DNA of 64,000 nt, taken from the NCBI GenBank assembly GCA_963716115.1, contig CAVQSZ010000010.1, positions 248,001-312,000 of the forward strand. Direction: 5' to 3'. A program made the position numbers and the translations under genes. Within the stretch, counting starts at the first letter, position 1; every line of letters starts with the position of its first letter. The notes beneath the pieces are model-generated. The model had not been told where the DNA came from. It made no database searches and saw only the letters and a program-made list of their open reading frames with translations. Shown here piece after piece: positions 54,000-62,922 of this stretch. This stretch comes from AP-15 sp963716115. Lineage in GTDB: Bacteria; Pseudomonadota; Alphaproteobacteria; ATCC43930; CGMCC-115725.

Positions 54000-54338
54000 A
54001 TGAGCCAGGTCGCGGTGACGGTCAACGGCCGCCCGTTCACGATTGCCTGCGACGACGGCCAGGAGCCGCGCATCCGCCGCCTCGCGCAATATGTCGATTC
54101 CCGGGTCGGCGAGTTTGTCCGCGGCCTCGGGCAGGTCGGCGAGGCGCGCCTGCTGCTGCTTGCAGCGCTCGTCATCGCCGACGAATTGTCCGACGCCAAC
54201 GAGGCCTTGCAGCAGGAGCGCAGCCGGGCGCGGGCGGCCGAGGAGGAGGCCGGGGGCGCCGCCGACACGGCGGCCGGCGGCGTCCACGAGATCGCGCAGC
54301 GGATCGAGGCTCTTGCGGCGCGGCTGGAGACGCCCTAG
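54000..54338 (+). CDS. zapA: Cell division protein ZapA
   Basis: A 112-residue FtsZ-associated protein that cross-links FtsZ filaments at the division ring. It shows QVAVTVNGRPFTIACDDGQE, RIRRLAQYVDSRVGEFV and LLLLAALVIADELSDANEAL, then a C-terminal coiled coil for tetramer formation. The ATG follows the previous stop by one base. In many proteobacteria zapA is followed by the 6S RNA gene, which appears to hold here. Confidence 0.88.
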   Translation: MSQVAVTVNGRPFTIACDDGQEPRIRRLAQYVDSRVGEFVRGLGQVGEARLLLLAALVIADELSDANEALQQERSRARAAEEEAGGAADTAAGGVHEIAQRIEALAARLETP

Positions 54339-54344
54339 CTTTGC

Positions 54345-54517
54345 CGGTGCGGGGTGGGGCTGCGCGGCGCGTCAGGCCGCATATGCCCCGGGGCCGATAC
54401 CTACCTCTTGGGTGCTGTCCCTGCCGAAGTCGTGGCTTCGGCACATGGCGCCCACCTGCTACGGCGGGCCACGGAGGAATTGCATGCCAACGGCCGAGGC
54501 GGCCCCATCCCGCGCTT
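54345..54517 (+). ncRNA. ssrS: Candidate 6S RNA (ssrS)
   Basis: A region of about 170 nt behind zapA with the expected long closing stem: GCGGGGTGGGGCTGC (54349-54363) pairs with GCGGCCCCATCCCGC (54499-54513) over 15 positions, two as G-U. Inside are CCCCGGGGCCGATACC, similar to the CCCTGAGCCGATA segment of E. coli 6S RNA, and a perfect hairpin TGCCGAAG...CTTCGGCA (54421-54442). 6S RNA imitates an open promoter and binds the housekeeping RNA polymerase. The usual neighbour fau is absent. Exact ends are estimates. Confidence 0.65.
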
Positions 54518-54548
54518 CTGATCCCGCCGGCTGTTGCGTGATGCGATC

Positions 54549-55382
54549 ATGAACATCCTGTTGTGCGGCGACGTCATCGGCCGGCCGGGCCGCGATGCGG
54601 TCAAGGCGCATCTGCCGGGCCTGCGCCGCGATCTCGCCCTCGACCTCGTCATCGTCAATGGCGAGAACGCGGCCCGCGGCTACGGCGTCACCGAGCGGCT
54701 GGCCGGCGAGCTTTATGATTATGGCGTCGACGTCCTGACCACCGGCAACCACGTCTGGGACCAGCGCGAGGTCATCCCCTATATCGACCGCGACCCGCGC
54801 CTGTTGCGCCCGGCGAATTTCCCGAAGGGCGCGCCCGGCGCCGGCTGGCGGCTGCACCCGTTGGCGGGCGGGCGCGGCGCGCTGGTCGTCAACCTGATGG
54901 GCCGGCTCTTCATGGACGCGCTCGACGACCCGTTCGCCCGGCTCGACGAGATCCTGGCCCGCTACCCGCTCGGCGGCGAGATCGCGGCGGTCATCGTCGA
55001 TTTTCACGCCGAGGCGTCGAGCGAGAAGATGGCGCTCGGCCATTATGCCGATGGTCGCGTCTCGGCCGTGCTCGGCACCCACACCCATGTCCCGACCGCC
55101 GACGCGCAGATCCTGCCGGGCGGCACGGCCTACCTCACCGACGCCGGGATGTGCGGCGACTACGATTCGGTGATCGGCATGCAGAAGGGGCCGTCGATGC
55201 GCCGCTTCGTGACCAAGGTGCCGGGCGAGAAGCCGCAGCCGGCCGAGGGCGAGGCGACCCTGTGCGGCGTCCTTGTCGAGACCGACGACCAGACCGGGCT
55301 CGCGCGCGCGGTCGAGCCGGTGCAAATCGGCGGCCGCCTCGCGCCGCACCTGCCGCGGGCCCGGGCCTCGGCGCCAGGCTGA
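54549..55382 (+). CDS. YmdB-type metallophosphoesterase (TIGR00282 family)
   Basis: A 277-residue calcineurin-like phosphoesterase. Metal-binding motifs are MNILLCGDVIGRPGRDAV, VNGENAARGYG, TTGNHVWDQREV, DFHAEASSEKMAL and VLGTHTHVPTADAQILPGG. In Bacillus YmdB has phosphodiesterase activity towards cAMP or 2',3'-cyclic nucleotides and affects biofilm choice; the alphaproteobacterial role is not known. ATG 54549 is used. It follows the candidate 6S RNA and precedes yebC, a common order. Confidence 0.85.
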   Translation: MNILLCGDVIGRPGRDAVKAHLPGLRRDLALDLVIVNGENAARGYGVTERLAGELYDYGVDVLTTGNHVWDQREVIPYIDRDPRLLRPANFPKGAPGAGWRLHPLAGGRGALVVNLMGRLFMDALDDPFARLDEILARYPLGGEIAAVIVDFHAEASSEKMALGHYADGRVSAVLGTHTHVPTADAQILPGGTAYLTDAGMCGDYDSVIGMQKGPSMRRFVTKVPGEKPQPAEGEATLCGVLVETDDQTGLARAVEPVQIGGRLAPHLPRARASAPG

Positions 55383-55516
55383 TCTTTCGGCGGAAAAGCG
55401 CTCCCCGGCGGCGATCGGGGGCGCCCCAATGCTGCCATATTGGATTGTTAGCCCGGCCCGTGCTACCTCGCGAGCCGCAGTGACGCCGACGCCGACGGGG
55501 AGCCGCGCGGGAATCG

Positions 55517-56266
55517 ATGGCTGGCCATTCGCAATTCAAAAACATCATGTACCGGAAGGGCGCGCAGGACAAAAAGCGCGCCAAGGTGTTTACCAAGCTG
55601 ATCCGGGAGCTGACCACCGCCGCCCGCACCGGCATGCCCGATCCGGCGGCGAACCCGCGGCTGCGCGCGGCCGTGCTCGCCGCCCGCCAGGCGAACATGC
55701 CCAAGGACACGGTCGACCGCGCGGTTCGGCGCGGCTCGGGCGGCGAGGCCGGCGAGGCCTACGAGGAGGTGCGCTACGAGGGCTATGGACCGGGCGGGGT
55801 CGCGGTCATCGTCGAGGCGCTGACCGACAACCGCAACCGCACCGCCAGCGAGGTGCGGGCCGCCTTCACCAAGGCATCGGGGGCGCTCGGCGAAACCAAC
55901 AGCGTCAGCTTCATGTTCGAGCGGGCCGGCGAGATCGCCTACCCGGCGGCGGCCGCCGGCGGCGACGACATGCTGGAGGCCGCGATCGAGGCCGGCGCCG
56001 GCAACCTCGAAAGCGACGCCGAGCAGCATCTGGTGACCTGCGCGCCGGCGGATTTCAACGAGGTGCGCGACGCGCTCGAGCAGCGCTTCGGCCCCGCCGC
56101 CTCGGCCCGGCTGGTCTGGCGCCCGAAGACCACCGCGGCGATCGGCGAGGAGACCGCGGCGACCCTCTTCAAGCTCCTCGAAACCCTCGAGGACAGCGAC
56201 GATGTCCAGAATGTCTACGCCAATTTCGAAGTCGGCGAGGACGTGATGGCGCGGCTGGGCGCCTGA
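55517..56266 (+). CDS. yebC: YebC/PmpR family translation/regulatory factor
   Basis: A 249-residue protein of the YebC/TACO1 family: MAGHSQFKNIMYRKGAQDKK at the start (the family hallmark), FTKLIRELTTAARTG, MPKDTVDRAVRRGSGG, YEGYGPGGVAVIVEALTDNR and LLETLEDSDDVQNVYANFE. Members have been described as transcription regulators and, more recently, as factors that help ribosomes through proline stretches. It precedes ruvCAB, as in many bacteria. Confidence 0.93.
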   Translation: MAGHSQFKNIMYRKGAQDKKRAKVFTKLIRELTTAARTGMPDPAANPRLRAAVLAARQANMPKDTVDRAVRRGSGGEAGEAYEEVRYEGYGPGGVAVIVEALTDNRNRTASEVRAAFTKASGALGETNSVSFMFERAGEIAYPAAAAGGDDMLEAAIEAGAGNLESDAEQHLVTCAPADFNEVRDALEQRFGPAASARLVWRPKTTAAIGEETAATLFKLLETLEDSDDVQNVYANFEVGEDVMARLGA

Positions 56267-56433
56267 CGATGACGGATCGAGCTTCTTTCCCCCTCTGCCC
56301 CCGCCGGCCGGGGGGAGAGGGAGGGGTGCGGGGGGACGATCGGGGTAGGCTCGGAAGCACCCACCTCGCGTCCCTATCACCTTGCGATGGGCCGCTCCCT
56401 CTCCCCCCAATGGGCGGAGAGGGGTGCTAGGCG
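56267..56433. repeat. Spacer with two inverted GC-rich palindromic arms
   Basis: CCCCCTCTGCCCCCGCC and the inverted GGAGAGGGG-type sequence occur near 56290-56330 and again, reversed, near 56390-56427. They can pair internally and with each other. The spacer separates yebC from ruvC and may limit read-through. Confidence 0.4.
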
Positions 56434-56929
56434 ATGCGCGTATTGGGGCTCGATCCCGGGCTTGCGGCACACCGGCTGGGGGGTGATCGACGTGGCCGGC
56501 AACCGCCTGACCCACGTCGGCGACGGGGTGGCGCACGCCGCGACCGATCAGCCGCTGGCGATGCGGCTGGTTTCGCTGTTCCGTCAGATCATCGCCGTGC
56601 TGGAGCGGTTTCGCCCGGACGAGGCGGCGGTCGAGGAGAGTTTTGTCAACCGCAACCCGGCCTCGACCCTGAAGCTCGGCGTCGCCCGCGGGGTGGTGCT
56701 GCTGGCCCCGGCCGAGCGCGGCCTGCCGGTCGCCGAATATTCGGCCAATCTGATCAAGAAGGCGGTGGTCGGCGCCGGGCACGCCGAGAAGGCTCAGGTG
56801 CAGATGATGGTCCGGCGGATCCTGCCCGGCTGCGAGATCGCCCGGCCCGATGCGGCCGACGCGCTGGCGGTGGCGATCTGCCACGCCCACCACGCCGAAA
56901 CCCGGCGGCTGTGGCGAGCGCCGGGATGA
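56434..56929 (+). CDS. ruvC: Holliday junction resolvase RuvC (frameshifted in this record)
   Basis: Cuts Holliday junctions with RuvAB. Frame one opens MRVLGLDPGL with the first catalytic Asp (residue 7). From GLRHTGWGVIDVAGNRLTHV the gene is in another frame, followed by the acidic residues in DEAAVEESFVNRNPASTLKL and PDAADALAVAICHAH. Removing one T of the TT at 56462-56463 gives 164 residues, normal for RuvC. Its stop overlaps the ruvA start (ATGA). Confidence 0.88.
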
Positions 56930-57528
56930 TCGCCAGGCTGTCGGGCGTGATCGACCAAATCGATGGCGAGGCGGCGGTCGTCGATGTCGGCGGGGTCGGC
57001 TATCTCGCCTTCTGCTCGACCCGGACGCTCGGCCGGCTGCCGCCGGCGGGGGCGCCGGCGCGGCTGCTGATCGAGACCCATGTGCGCGAGGACCACATCC
57101 ACCTTTACGGCTTTATCGACGCGGCCGAGCGCGACTGGTTCCGGCTGCTGACGACGGTGCAGGGGGTGGGGGCGCGCCTCGCGCTGGCGATCCTGTCGGC
57201 GGCGGCGCCGGACGAGCTCAGCCTCGCCATCCTGGCGCAGGACCGCGCCATGCTGACGCGGGCGGACGGGGTCGGGCCGCGGCTCGCCGCGCGCATCTTG
57301 AACGAGCTCAAGGAAAAAATCGGCGGCCTCGCCGCGGCCCCGGCGCCGATGGCGGCGACGGCTTCGCCCGCCGGCGGCGTCGTCGCCGATGCGGTGCTGG
57401 CGCTCGAAGGGCTCAGCATCCCGCGCTCGGAGGCCTACAGCGCGATCGCCGCGGCGGCGCGGCGGCTGGGCGAGGGGGCGGCGCTCGATGCGCTGATCAG
57501 GACCGGCCTGCAGGAGCTCGGGCGGTGA
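56926..57528 (+). CDS. ruvA: Holliday junction branch migration protein RuvA
   Basis: A 200-residue DNA-binding subunit that holds the four-way junction. MIARLSGVIDQIDGEAAVVD opens the OB fold; THVREDHIHLYGF and LLTTVQGVGARLALAILSAA contain the helix-hairpin-helix motifs, with GVGPRLAARILNELKEKI as the second. The C-terminal domain that touches RuvB is DAVLALEGLSIPRSEAYSAI. It overlaps ruvC by 4 bp and ruvB by 4 bp. Confidence 0.95.
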   Translation: MIARLSGVIDQIDGEAAVVDVGGVGYLAFCSTRTLGRLPPAGAPARLLIETHVREDHIHLYGFIDAAERDWFRLLTTVQGVGARLALAILSAAAPDELSLAILAQDRAMLTRADGVGPRLAARILNELKEKIGGLAAAPAPMAATASPAGGVVADAVLALEGLSIPRSEAYSAIAAAARRLGEGAALDALIRTGLQELGR

Positions 57529-58595
57529 GCGAGGCGGCGGCGCGCGCCGTCGACCCGGCGCGGGCCGCGGCCGACGCCGCCGAGGCCTCGCTGCGGCCGC
57601 AGACGCTCGACGAGTTCATCGGACAGCGCCGGCTGCGCGGCAATCTGCGGGTCTTCATCGAGGCGGCCAAGCAGCGCGGCGACGCCCTCGACCACGTGCT
57701 GTTCTCGGGGCCGCCGGGCCTCGGCAAGACCACCCTGGCGCAGATCGTCGCCCGCGAGATGGGGGTCGGCTTTCGCGCCACCTCGGGGCCGGTGATCCAG
57801 CGCGCCGGCGACCTTGCCGCGCTGCTGACCAACCTGCAGCCGAAGGACGTGCTGTTCATCGACGAGATCCACCGCCTCGCCCCCTCGGTCGAGGAGATTC
57901 TCTACCCGGCGATGGAGGATTTTCAGCTCGACCTGATCATCGGCGAGGGGCCGGCGGCGCGCTCGATCCGGATCGACCTGGCGCCGTTCACCCTGGTCGG
58001 GGCGACGACCCGCTCGGGGCTGATCACCCGGCCGTTGCGCGAGCGTTTCGGCATCCCGCTGCGCCTCGAATTCTACGAGCCCGGCGAGCTGCAGACGATC
58101 GTCGGCCGCGGCGCCCGCGTGCTGACGTTCGATTTGCTCGCCGACGGGGCCGCCGAGATCGCGCGGCGCGCCCGCGGCACCCCGCGCATCGCGGTGCGGC
58201 TGCTGCGGCGCATCCGCGACTTCGCCGCGGTCGAGGGCCTCTCTAACGTCGACGCCGGCGCCGCCGACGCGGCCTTGCTGCGGCTCGATGTCGATGGCCG
58301 CGGGCTCGACGGCATGGACCGGCGCTATCTGCGCTGCATCGCCGAGAATTACGGCGGCGGCCCGGTCGGGGTCGAGACGATGGCGGCGGCGTTGGGCGAC
58401 GAGCGCGACGTGATCGAGGAGGTCATCGAGCCGTTCCTGATCCAGGAGGGCTTTGTCCAGCGCACGCCGCGCGGCCGGATGCTGACCCGGACCGCCTTTG
58501 CCCACCTCGACCTGCCGCCGCCGGCGATCCTGCCGGCCCAGCTCGACCTTCTGGCGCCGCCGCTGCCCGGCGCCGAGGCCGAGGACGCCCCGTAA
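57525..58595 (+). CDS. ruvB: Holliday junction helicase RuvB
   Basis: A 356-residue AAA+ motor for branch migration. Walker A is FSGPPGLGKTTLAQIVA, Walker B FIDEIHRL, sensor 1 LVGATTRSGLITRPL, arginine finger in LRERFGIPLRLEFY; the winged-helix C-terminus contains EPFLIQEGFVQRTPRGR. GTG 57525 overlaps the ruvA stop (GTGA). In many relatives ybgC lies between ruvB and tolQ; here only 42 bp separate them. Confidence 0.95.
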   Translation: MSEAAARAVDPARAAADAAEASLRPQTLDEFIGQRRLRGNLRVFIEAAKQRGDALDHVLFSGPPGLGKTTLAQIVAREMGVGFRATSGPVIQRAGDLAALLTNLQPKDVLFIDEIHRLAPSVEEILYPAMEDFQLDLIIGEGPAARSIRIDLAPFTLVGATTRSGLITRPLRERFGIPLRLEFYEPGELQTIVGRGARVLTFDLLADGAAEIARRARGTPRIAVRLLRRIRDFAAVEGLSNVDAGAADAALLRLDVDGRGLDGMDRRYLRCIAENYGGGPVGVETMAAALGDERDVIEEVIEPFLIQEGFVQRTPRGRMLTRTAFAHLDLPPPAILPAQLDLLAPPLPGAEAEDAP

Positions 58596-58637
58596 CGCAG
58601 ACGATCATCCAAAAGACGCCATAAAGGGTCGCCAAGC

Positions 58638-59366
58638 ATGCCGCCTGCCGCCGTGGACACCCTGCCGCTCGCCGGCACGGTTTCTCATGATCTCTCGATC
58701 ATCGGTTTGTTCCTCCAATCGGACGGGATCGTCAAAACCGTCATGCTGATCCTGCTCTTGGCTTCGTTCTGGTCGTGGGCGGTCATCTTCGACAAGGCGA
58801 TCCGGCTGCGCCGGCTGCGCCATGCGGCCGCCAGCTTCGAGGAGAGCTTCTGGTCGGGCGGCTCGCTCGACGATCTTTACGAGCGCGTCGGCCAGCGCCC
58901 GCCCGACCCGATGACCGCGGTGTTCTCGGCGGCGATGCGGGAGTGGCGGCGCAGCGCCGCCAAGGGCCTGCTCGGCACCGCGGTGATGCGGGCGAGCCTG
59001 CAGCAGCGCATCGAGCGGGTCATGAACGTGACCGTCGGGCGCGAGATGGAGCGGGTCGAGCGCTTCATGGCGTTTCTCGCGACAGTCGGGTCGACCGCGC
59101 CCTTCGTCGGTCTGTTCGGCACGGTTTGGGGCATCATGGACAGCTTTCAGTCGATCGCCGCCTCGAAGAACACCAGCCTCGCCGTCGTCGCGCCCGGCAT
59201 CGCCGAAGCGCTGTTCGCGACCGCGCTCGGCCTCGTCGCGGCGATCCCCGCGGTCGTCGCCTACAACAAGCTCGCGACCGATTTCGGCCGCTATGCCGGG
59301 CGGCTCGAGGCCTTCTCCTCGGAATTCAGCGCGATCCTGTCGCGCCAGCTCGACGAGAGGCCCTGA
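58638..59366 (+). CDS. tolQ: Tol-Pal system protein TolQ
   Basis: A 242-residue inner-membrane protein of the TolQ/ExbB/MotA family forming the proton channel with TolR. Three membrane segments are visible: VKTVMLILLLASFWSWAVIF, a pair of helices around APFVGLFGTVWGIMDSF and VAPGIAEALFATALGLVAAI. The large cytoplasmic loop has RVMNVTVGREMERVERFM. It heads the tolQRAB-pal-cpoB operon, and TolR follows after 3 bp. Confidence 0.94.
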   Translation: MPPAAVDTLPLAGTVSHDLSIIGLFLQSDGIVKTVMLILLLASFWSWAVIFDKAIRLRRLRHAAASFEESFWSGGSLDDLYERVGQRPPDPMTAVFSAAMREWRRSAAKGLLGTAVMRASLQQRIERVMNVTVGREMERVERFMAFLATVGSTAPFVGLFGTVWGIMDSFQSIAASKNTSLAVVAPGIAEALFATALGLVAAIPAVVAYNKLATDFGRYAGRLEAFSSEFSAILSRQLDERP

Positions 59367-59369
59367 GCC

Positions 59370-59864
59370 GTGGCGACGACGGGCCTCGGCGGCAACGGCC
59401 GCCATCTCCCCGGCCGTTACCGGCCGATGTCGGAAATCAACGTGACGCCGCTCGTCGACGTGATGCTGGTGCTGCTCGTCGTCTTCATGGTGGCGGCGCC
59501 GCTCTTGACGGTCGGCGTGCCGGTCGACCTGCCGCAGACCCAGGCGCCGCCGATCACCGAGCCGAAGGAGCCGCTGGTCATCACGATCAACAGCGAGGGC
59601 AAGATCTTCATCCAGGAGACCGAGGTGCCGACCAATTCGCTGGCCCCGCGCCTGGAGGCGATCACCGGCGCCAACCCCGACGCGCTGATCTATGTCCGAG
59701 GCGACAAATCGATCGATTACGGCCGCGTGCTCGAGGTCATGAGCCTCGTCAGCGCCGCCGGCTTTCGCAAGGTGTCGCTGATCGCCGAAGCGCCGAAGGG
59801 GGTTCCGGCCAAGGCGGCGGCGGGCGCCGCGTCGGACCGGTCGGCGCGGGCCGTCAAGCGCTGA
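59370..59864 (+). CDS. tolR: Tol-Pal system protein TolR
   Basis: A 164-residue ExbD/TolR-family protein with one membrane helix (VTPLVDVMLVLLVVFMVAAP) whose conserved Asp carries protons. A periplasmic domain follows (PLVITINSEGKIFI, DALIYVRGDKSIDYGRVLEV). The C-terminus has a 20-residue Ala-rich tail not needed for the fold. Start GTG 59370 is used. Confidence 0.94.
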   Translation: MATTGLGGNGRHLPGRYRPMSEINVTPLVDVMLVLLVVFMVAAPLLTVGVPVDLPQTQAPPITEPKEPLVITINSEGKIFIQETEVPTNSLAPRLEAITGANPDALIYVRGDKSIDYGRVLEVMSLVSAAGFRKVSLIAEAPKGVPAKAAAGAASDRSARAVKR

Positions 59865-59887
59865 AAGCCGCCGTTCGGCCGCGCCCG

Positions 59888-60886
59888 ATGAGCCTCGCCG
59901 CCGCAGAAACGGGGCTGCCGCCCGAGCCGCCGATGCCGCAGGAGGCGCCCGACGGGGTCGGCCGGCCCGGCCTCGCGCTGTCGGCGGCGCTGCATCTCGG
60001 CCTCGGCGCGGTGCTGATCCTCGGGCTGCCGACCTTGTTTCATCCGCCGCCGGTCGAGGAGATGCCGATCGCGGTCCAACTGGTCAACCTCGCGCCGGAG
60101 ACGCGGGCGACGCACCCCAACCCGAGCCCGCGGCCCGACGCCAAGCCGGAGCCGCCGCCCGAGACGCCGGCGGCCAAGCCCGAGGCCAAGCCCGAGCCGC
60201 CGCCGCCGGCCCCGCCGCCGCCTTCGGCCGCTGCCCCGCCGCCGCGTCCCGAGCCGCCTCAGCCCGCCGAGGCCAAGCCGGAGGCAGCGGCGCCGCCACC
60301 ACCGCCGAAGCCGCCCGAGCCAAAGCCCGAGCCGCCGAAGCCGCCGGAAAAGACCGTGGCGGCGAAGCCCAGGGAGAAGCCGCAGCCGCCGCAGCCGACA
60401 CCCAAGACCGAGGCCAAGGTCGAGCAGAAGAAATACGACCCGAGCCAGTTCGCGAGCCTGTTGAAGAACCTGGCGACACAGCAGAACGCACCCTCGCCCG
60501 ACGCGCCGCCGCAGCGCCGGCAGGCCGCCGCCGCGGCGGCGGCCTCCTCGCAGCCGCGGGCGCCGCTCGGCAGCCAGATTTCGGCCAGCGAGATCGACAT
60601 GGTGCGCGAGCAGATCTCGCGCTGCTGGAACGTCCCGGCCGGCGCCCGCGACGCCAAGGACCTCGTCGTCGAGATCAGGGTCGCGGTCAACCCGGACGGC
60701 ACCGTCCAGAAGGCGACGATCGTCGACCAGGGGCGGATGGCGAGCGACCCGTTCTTTCGCGCCGCGGCGGAAAGCGCGCGGCGCGCGTTCTTCAACCCGC
60801 AGTGCCGGCCGCTGCGTCTGCCGCCGGAAAAATACGCGATTTGGAAAGACCTCGTCGTCGATTTCAGCCCAAGGGACATCTTATGA
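59888..60886 (+). CDS. tolA: Tol-Pal system protein TolA
   Basis: A 332-residue periplasm-spanning protein. A membrane anchor (LALSAALHLGLGAVLILGLP) near residue 40 is followed by a long Pro/Lys/Glu/Ala-rich stalk (about residues 75-200, repeats of PKPEPPK type instead of the alpha-helical stalk of E. coli) and a C-terminal TonB/TolA domain: EIDMVREQISRCWNVPAGAR, VVEIRVAVNPDGTVQKATIV, FFRAAAESARRAFF. It energises the outer membrane from TolQR and touches TolB. Its stop overlaps tolB. Confidence 0.93.
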   Translation: MSLAAAETGLPPEPPMPQEAPDGVGRPGLALSAALHLGLGAVLILGLPTLFHPPPVEEMPIAVQLVNLAPETRATHPNPSPRPDAKPEPPPETPAAKPEAKPEPPPPAPPPPSAAAPPPRPEPPQPAEAKPEAAAPPPPPKPPEPKPEPPKPPEKTVAAKPREKPQPPQPTPKTEAKVEQKKYDPSQFASLLKNLATQQNAPSPDAPPQRRQAAAAAAASSQPRAPLGSQISASEIDMVREQISRCWNVPAGARDAKDLVVEIRVAVNPDGTVQKATIVDQGRMASDPFFRAAAESARRAFFNPQCRPLRLPPEKYAIWKDLVVDFSPRDIL

Positions 60887-62220
60887 GAAGAAGCCGCCTT
60901 TGCTTTTCCGGCGCCGTGCTGGCGTTGCTCGCGATTGCGCTCGGCGCGGGCGGGCCGGCGCGCGCCGAGCTGCGGATCGACATCACCAGCGGCAAGGTCA
61001 CGCCGATGCCGATCGCGATCCCGGCGTTTTCCGGGGGCGGCGGCGACGAGAGCCAGGCCGGGCGCGACATCTCCGGCGTCGTCTCGGCCGACCTCGACCG
61101 CTCGGGCCTGTTTCGGCCGCTCGACCCGAAAAGCTTCATCCAGAACGTGTCGGCAACCGACCAGCCGCGGTTCGGCGACTGGCGGCAGATCAACGCGCAA
61201 GCGCTGGTGACCGGCTCGGTCAAGACCCAGGGCGACGGCCGGCTGCGCGTCGAGTTCCGCCTGTGGGACGTCTTCGCCGAGCAGCAGCTGACCGGGTTCG
61301 GCTATACGACGACGCGGCAGAACTGGCGGCGGATCGCCCACATCATCGCCGACGAGATCTATAAGCGGATCACCGGCGAGGACGGCTATTTCGACACGCG
61401 CATCGTCTACGTCGCCGAATCGGGCCCGCTCGACCGCCGCGTCAAGCGGCTGGCGATCATGGATCAGGACGGCGCCAACAACCGCTACCTGACCGATGGG
61501 CGCGCGCTGGTGCTGACCCCGCGCTTCTCGCCGACGGCGCAGGAGATCACTTATCTTTCGTACGCCAACGGCGCGCCGCGCGTTTATCTGTTCAACATCG
61601 ACACCGGGCAGCAGGAGATGGTCGGCGACTTTCCCGGCATGACCTTCGCGCCCCGGTTTTCGCCCGACGGCAACCGGGTCGTGCTGAGCCGCGCCGAGAA
61701 CGGCGCGAGCAACATCTTCGTGCTCGATCTGCGCACCCGGCGGGCGTCGCGGCTGACCACCAGCCAGGCGATCGACACCTCGCCCTGCTATTCGCCGGAC
61801 GGCGGCAAGATCGTCTTCAACTCCGACCGCGGCGGCTCGCAGCAGCTTTACGTGATGAGCGCCGATGGCGGCGACGCGCGGCGGATCAGCTTCGGCTCGG
61901 GCAAATACGGCACCCCGGTGTGGTCGCCGCGCGGCGATCTGATCGCCTTCACCAAGATCGAGGGCGGCTCGTTCTATATCGGGGTGATGCGGCCCGACGG
62001 CTCGGGCGAGCGCCTGTTGACGCGGGATTTCCTGGTCGAGGGGCCGACCTGGGCGCCAAACGGGCGGGTGCTGATGTACTTTCGCCAGTCGCCGTCCGAT
62101 TCGCGCGGCCGCGGCGGCTCTTCCCGCCTGCAGTCGATCGATTTGACCGGGCAGAACCAACGCGACGTGCCGACGCCCGGCGACGCCTCCGACCCGGCCT
62201 GGTCGCCCTTGCTGCGCTGA
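60883..62220 (+). CDS. tolB: Tol-Pal system protein TolB
   Basis: A 445-residue periplasmic protein. A signal peptide (LCFSGAVLALLAIALGAGGP, ending ARA) is followed by the N-terminal domain (RIDITSGKVTPMPIAIPAF) and a six-bladed propeller with repeats such as TPRFSPTAQEITYLSYANGA, APRFSPDGNRVVLSRAENGA and SPCYSPDGGKIVFNSDRGG. TolB binds Pal and TolA. ATG 60883 overlaps the tolA stop by 4 bp. Confidence 0.95.
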   Translation: MRRSRLCFSGAVLALLAIALGAGGPARAELRIDITSGKVTPMPIAIPAFSGGGGDESQAGRDISGVVSADLDRSGLFRPLDPKSFIQNVSATDQPRFGDWRQINAQALVTGSVKTQGDGRLRVEFRLWDVFAEQQLTGFGYTTTRQNWRRIAHIIADEIYKRITGEDGYFDTRIVYVAESGPLDRRVKRLAIMDQDGANNRYLTDGRALVLTPRFSPTAQEITYLSYANGAPRVYLFNIDTGQQEMVGDFPGMTFAPRFSPDGNRVVLSRAENGASNIFVLDLRTRRASRLTTSQAIDTSPCYSPDGGKIVFNSDRGGSQQLYVMSADGGDARRISFGSGKYGTPVWSPRGDLIAFTKIEGGSFYIGVMRPDGSGERLLTRDFLVEGPTWAPNGRVLMYFRQSPSDSRGRGGSSRLQSIDLTGQNQRDVPTPGDASDPAWSPLLR

Positions 62221-62266
62221 GCGGCGGGACGATATAGTTCATCATTTAGACAGGGGACAGAACAAC

Positions 62267-62764
62267 ATGCGCATCAAACTCGTTCATCTTGCGGGCGTCT
62301 TGCTGCTGCTTGCCGCCTGCAGCAGCACCCCGGAAACGGAGCCCGGCGCCGGCGGGCCGCAGAGCCTCAATCCGGCGGGCGGCGGCGGTGGCTCAGGCAG
62401 CTTCGCCCCGGGCTCGCAGCAGGATTTGGCGGCGACCGCCGGCGACCGCGTCTTCTTCGCCTTCGACCGCTCCGACATCAGCTCCGAGGCGCGCCAGATC
62501 CTGGCGCGCCAGGCCGACTGGCTGAAGCGCTTCCCGAGCGTCGCGGTGACGATCGAGGGCCATTGCGACGAGCGCGGGACGCGCGAGTACAACCTCGCGC
62601 TCGGCGAGCGCCGGGCCCAGGCGGTGAAGAACGTGCTGGTCGCCGCCGGCATCCCGGCCGCCCGCGTCGCGACCATCAGCTACGGCAAGGAGCGCCCGAT
62701 CGTCGTCGGCTCGAACGAAGACGCCTGGGCGCAGAATCGGGTCGCCATCACCACCGTCAACTGA
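62267..62764 (+). CDS. pal: Peptidoglycan-associated lipoprotein Pal
   Basis: A 165-residue outer-membrane lipoprotein. The lipobox is VLLLLAACSST, a Gly/Ser/Pro linker follows, and the OmpA-like peptidoglycan-binding domain begins near residue 60: VFFAFDRSDISSEARQIL, IEGHCDERGTREYNLALGER, RAQAVKNVLVAAGIP and GKERPIVVGSNEDAWAQNRV. It binds the peptidoglycan DAP side and TolB. AGGGGACAG precedes the ATG. Confidence 0.96.
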   Translation: MRIKLVHLAGVLLLLAACSSTPETEPGAGGPQSLNPAGGGGGSGSFAPGSQQDLAATAGDRVFFAFDRSDISSEARQILARQADWLKRFPSVAVTIEGHCDERGTREYNLALGERRAQAVKNVLVAAGIPAARVATISYGKERPIVVGSNEDAWAQNRVAITTVN

Positions 62765-62922
62765 CCCGGCGGGCTTGCGCCGTCGGCTTCGCGTCGGATC
62801 CGCCGGCGGGGCGCCGTTTTTTTGCCCAAAACGGCTCCTACTACCGCGGTTTCTCAGATCCGCGTCGCCCGCGCGCGGGCAAGCCGCCCCCCGGCCCCCA
62901 CGCGGCAAGCAAGAGGCCTGCG

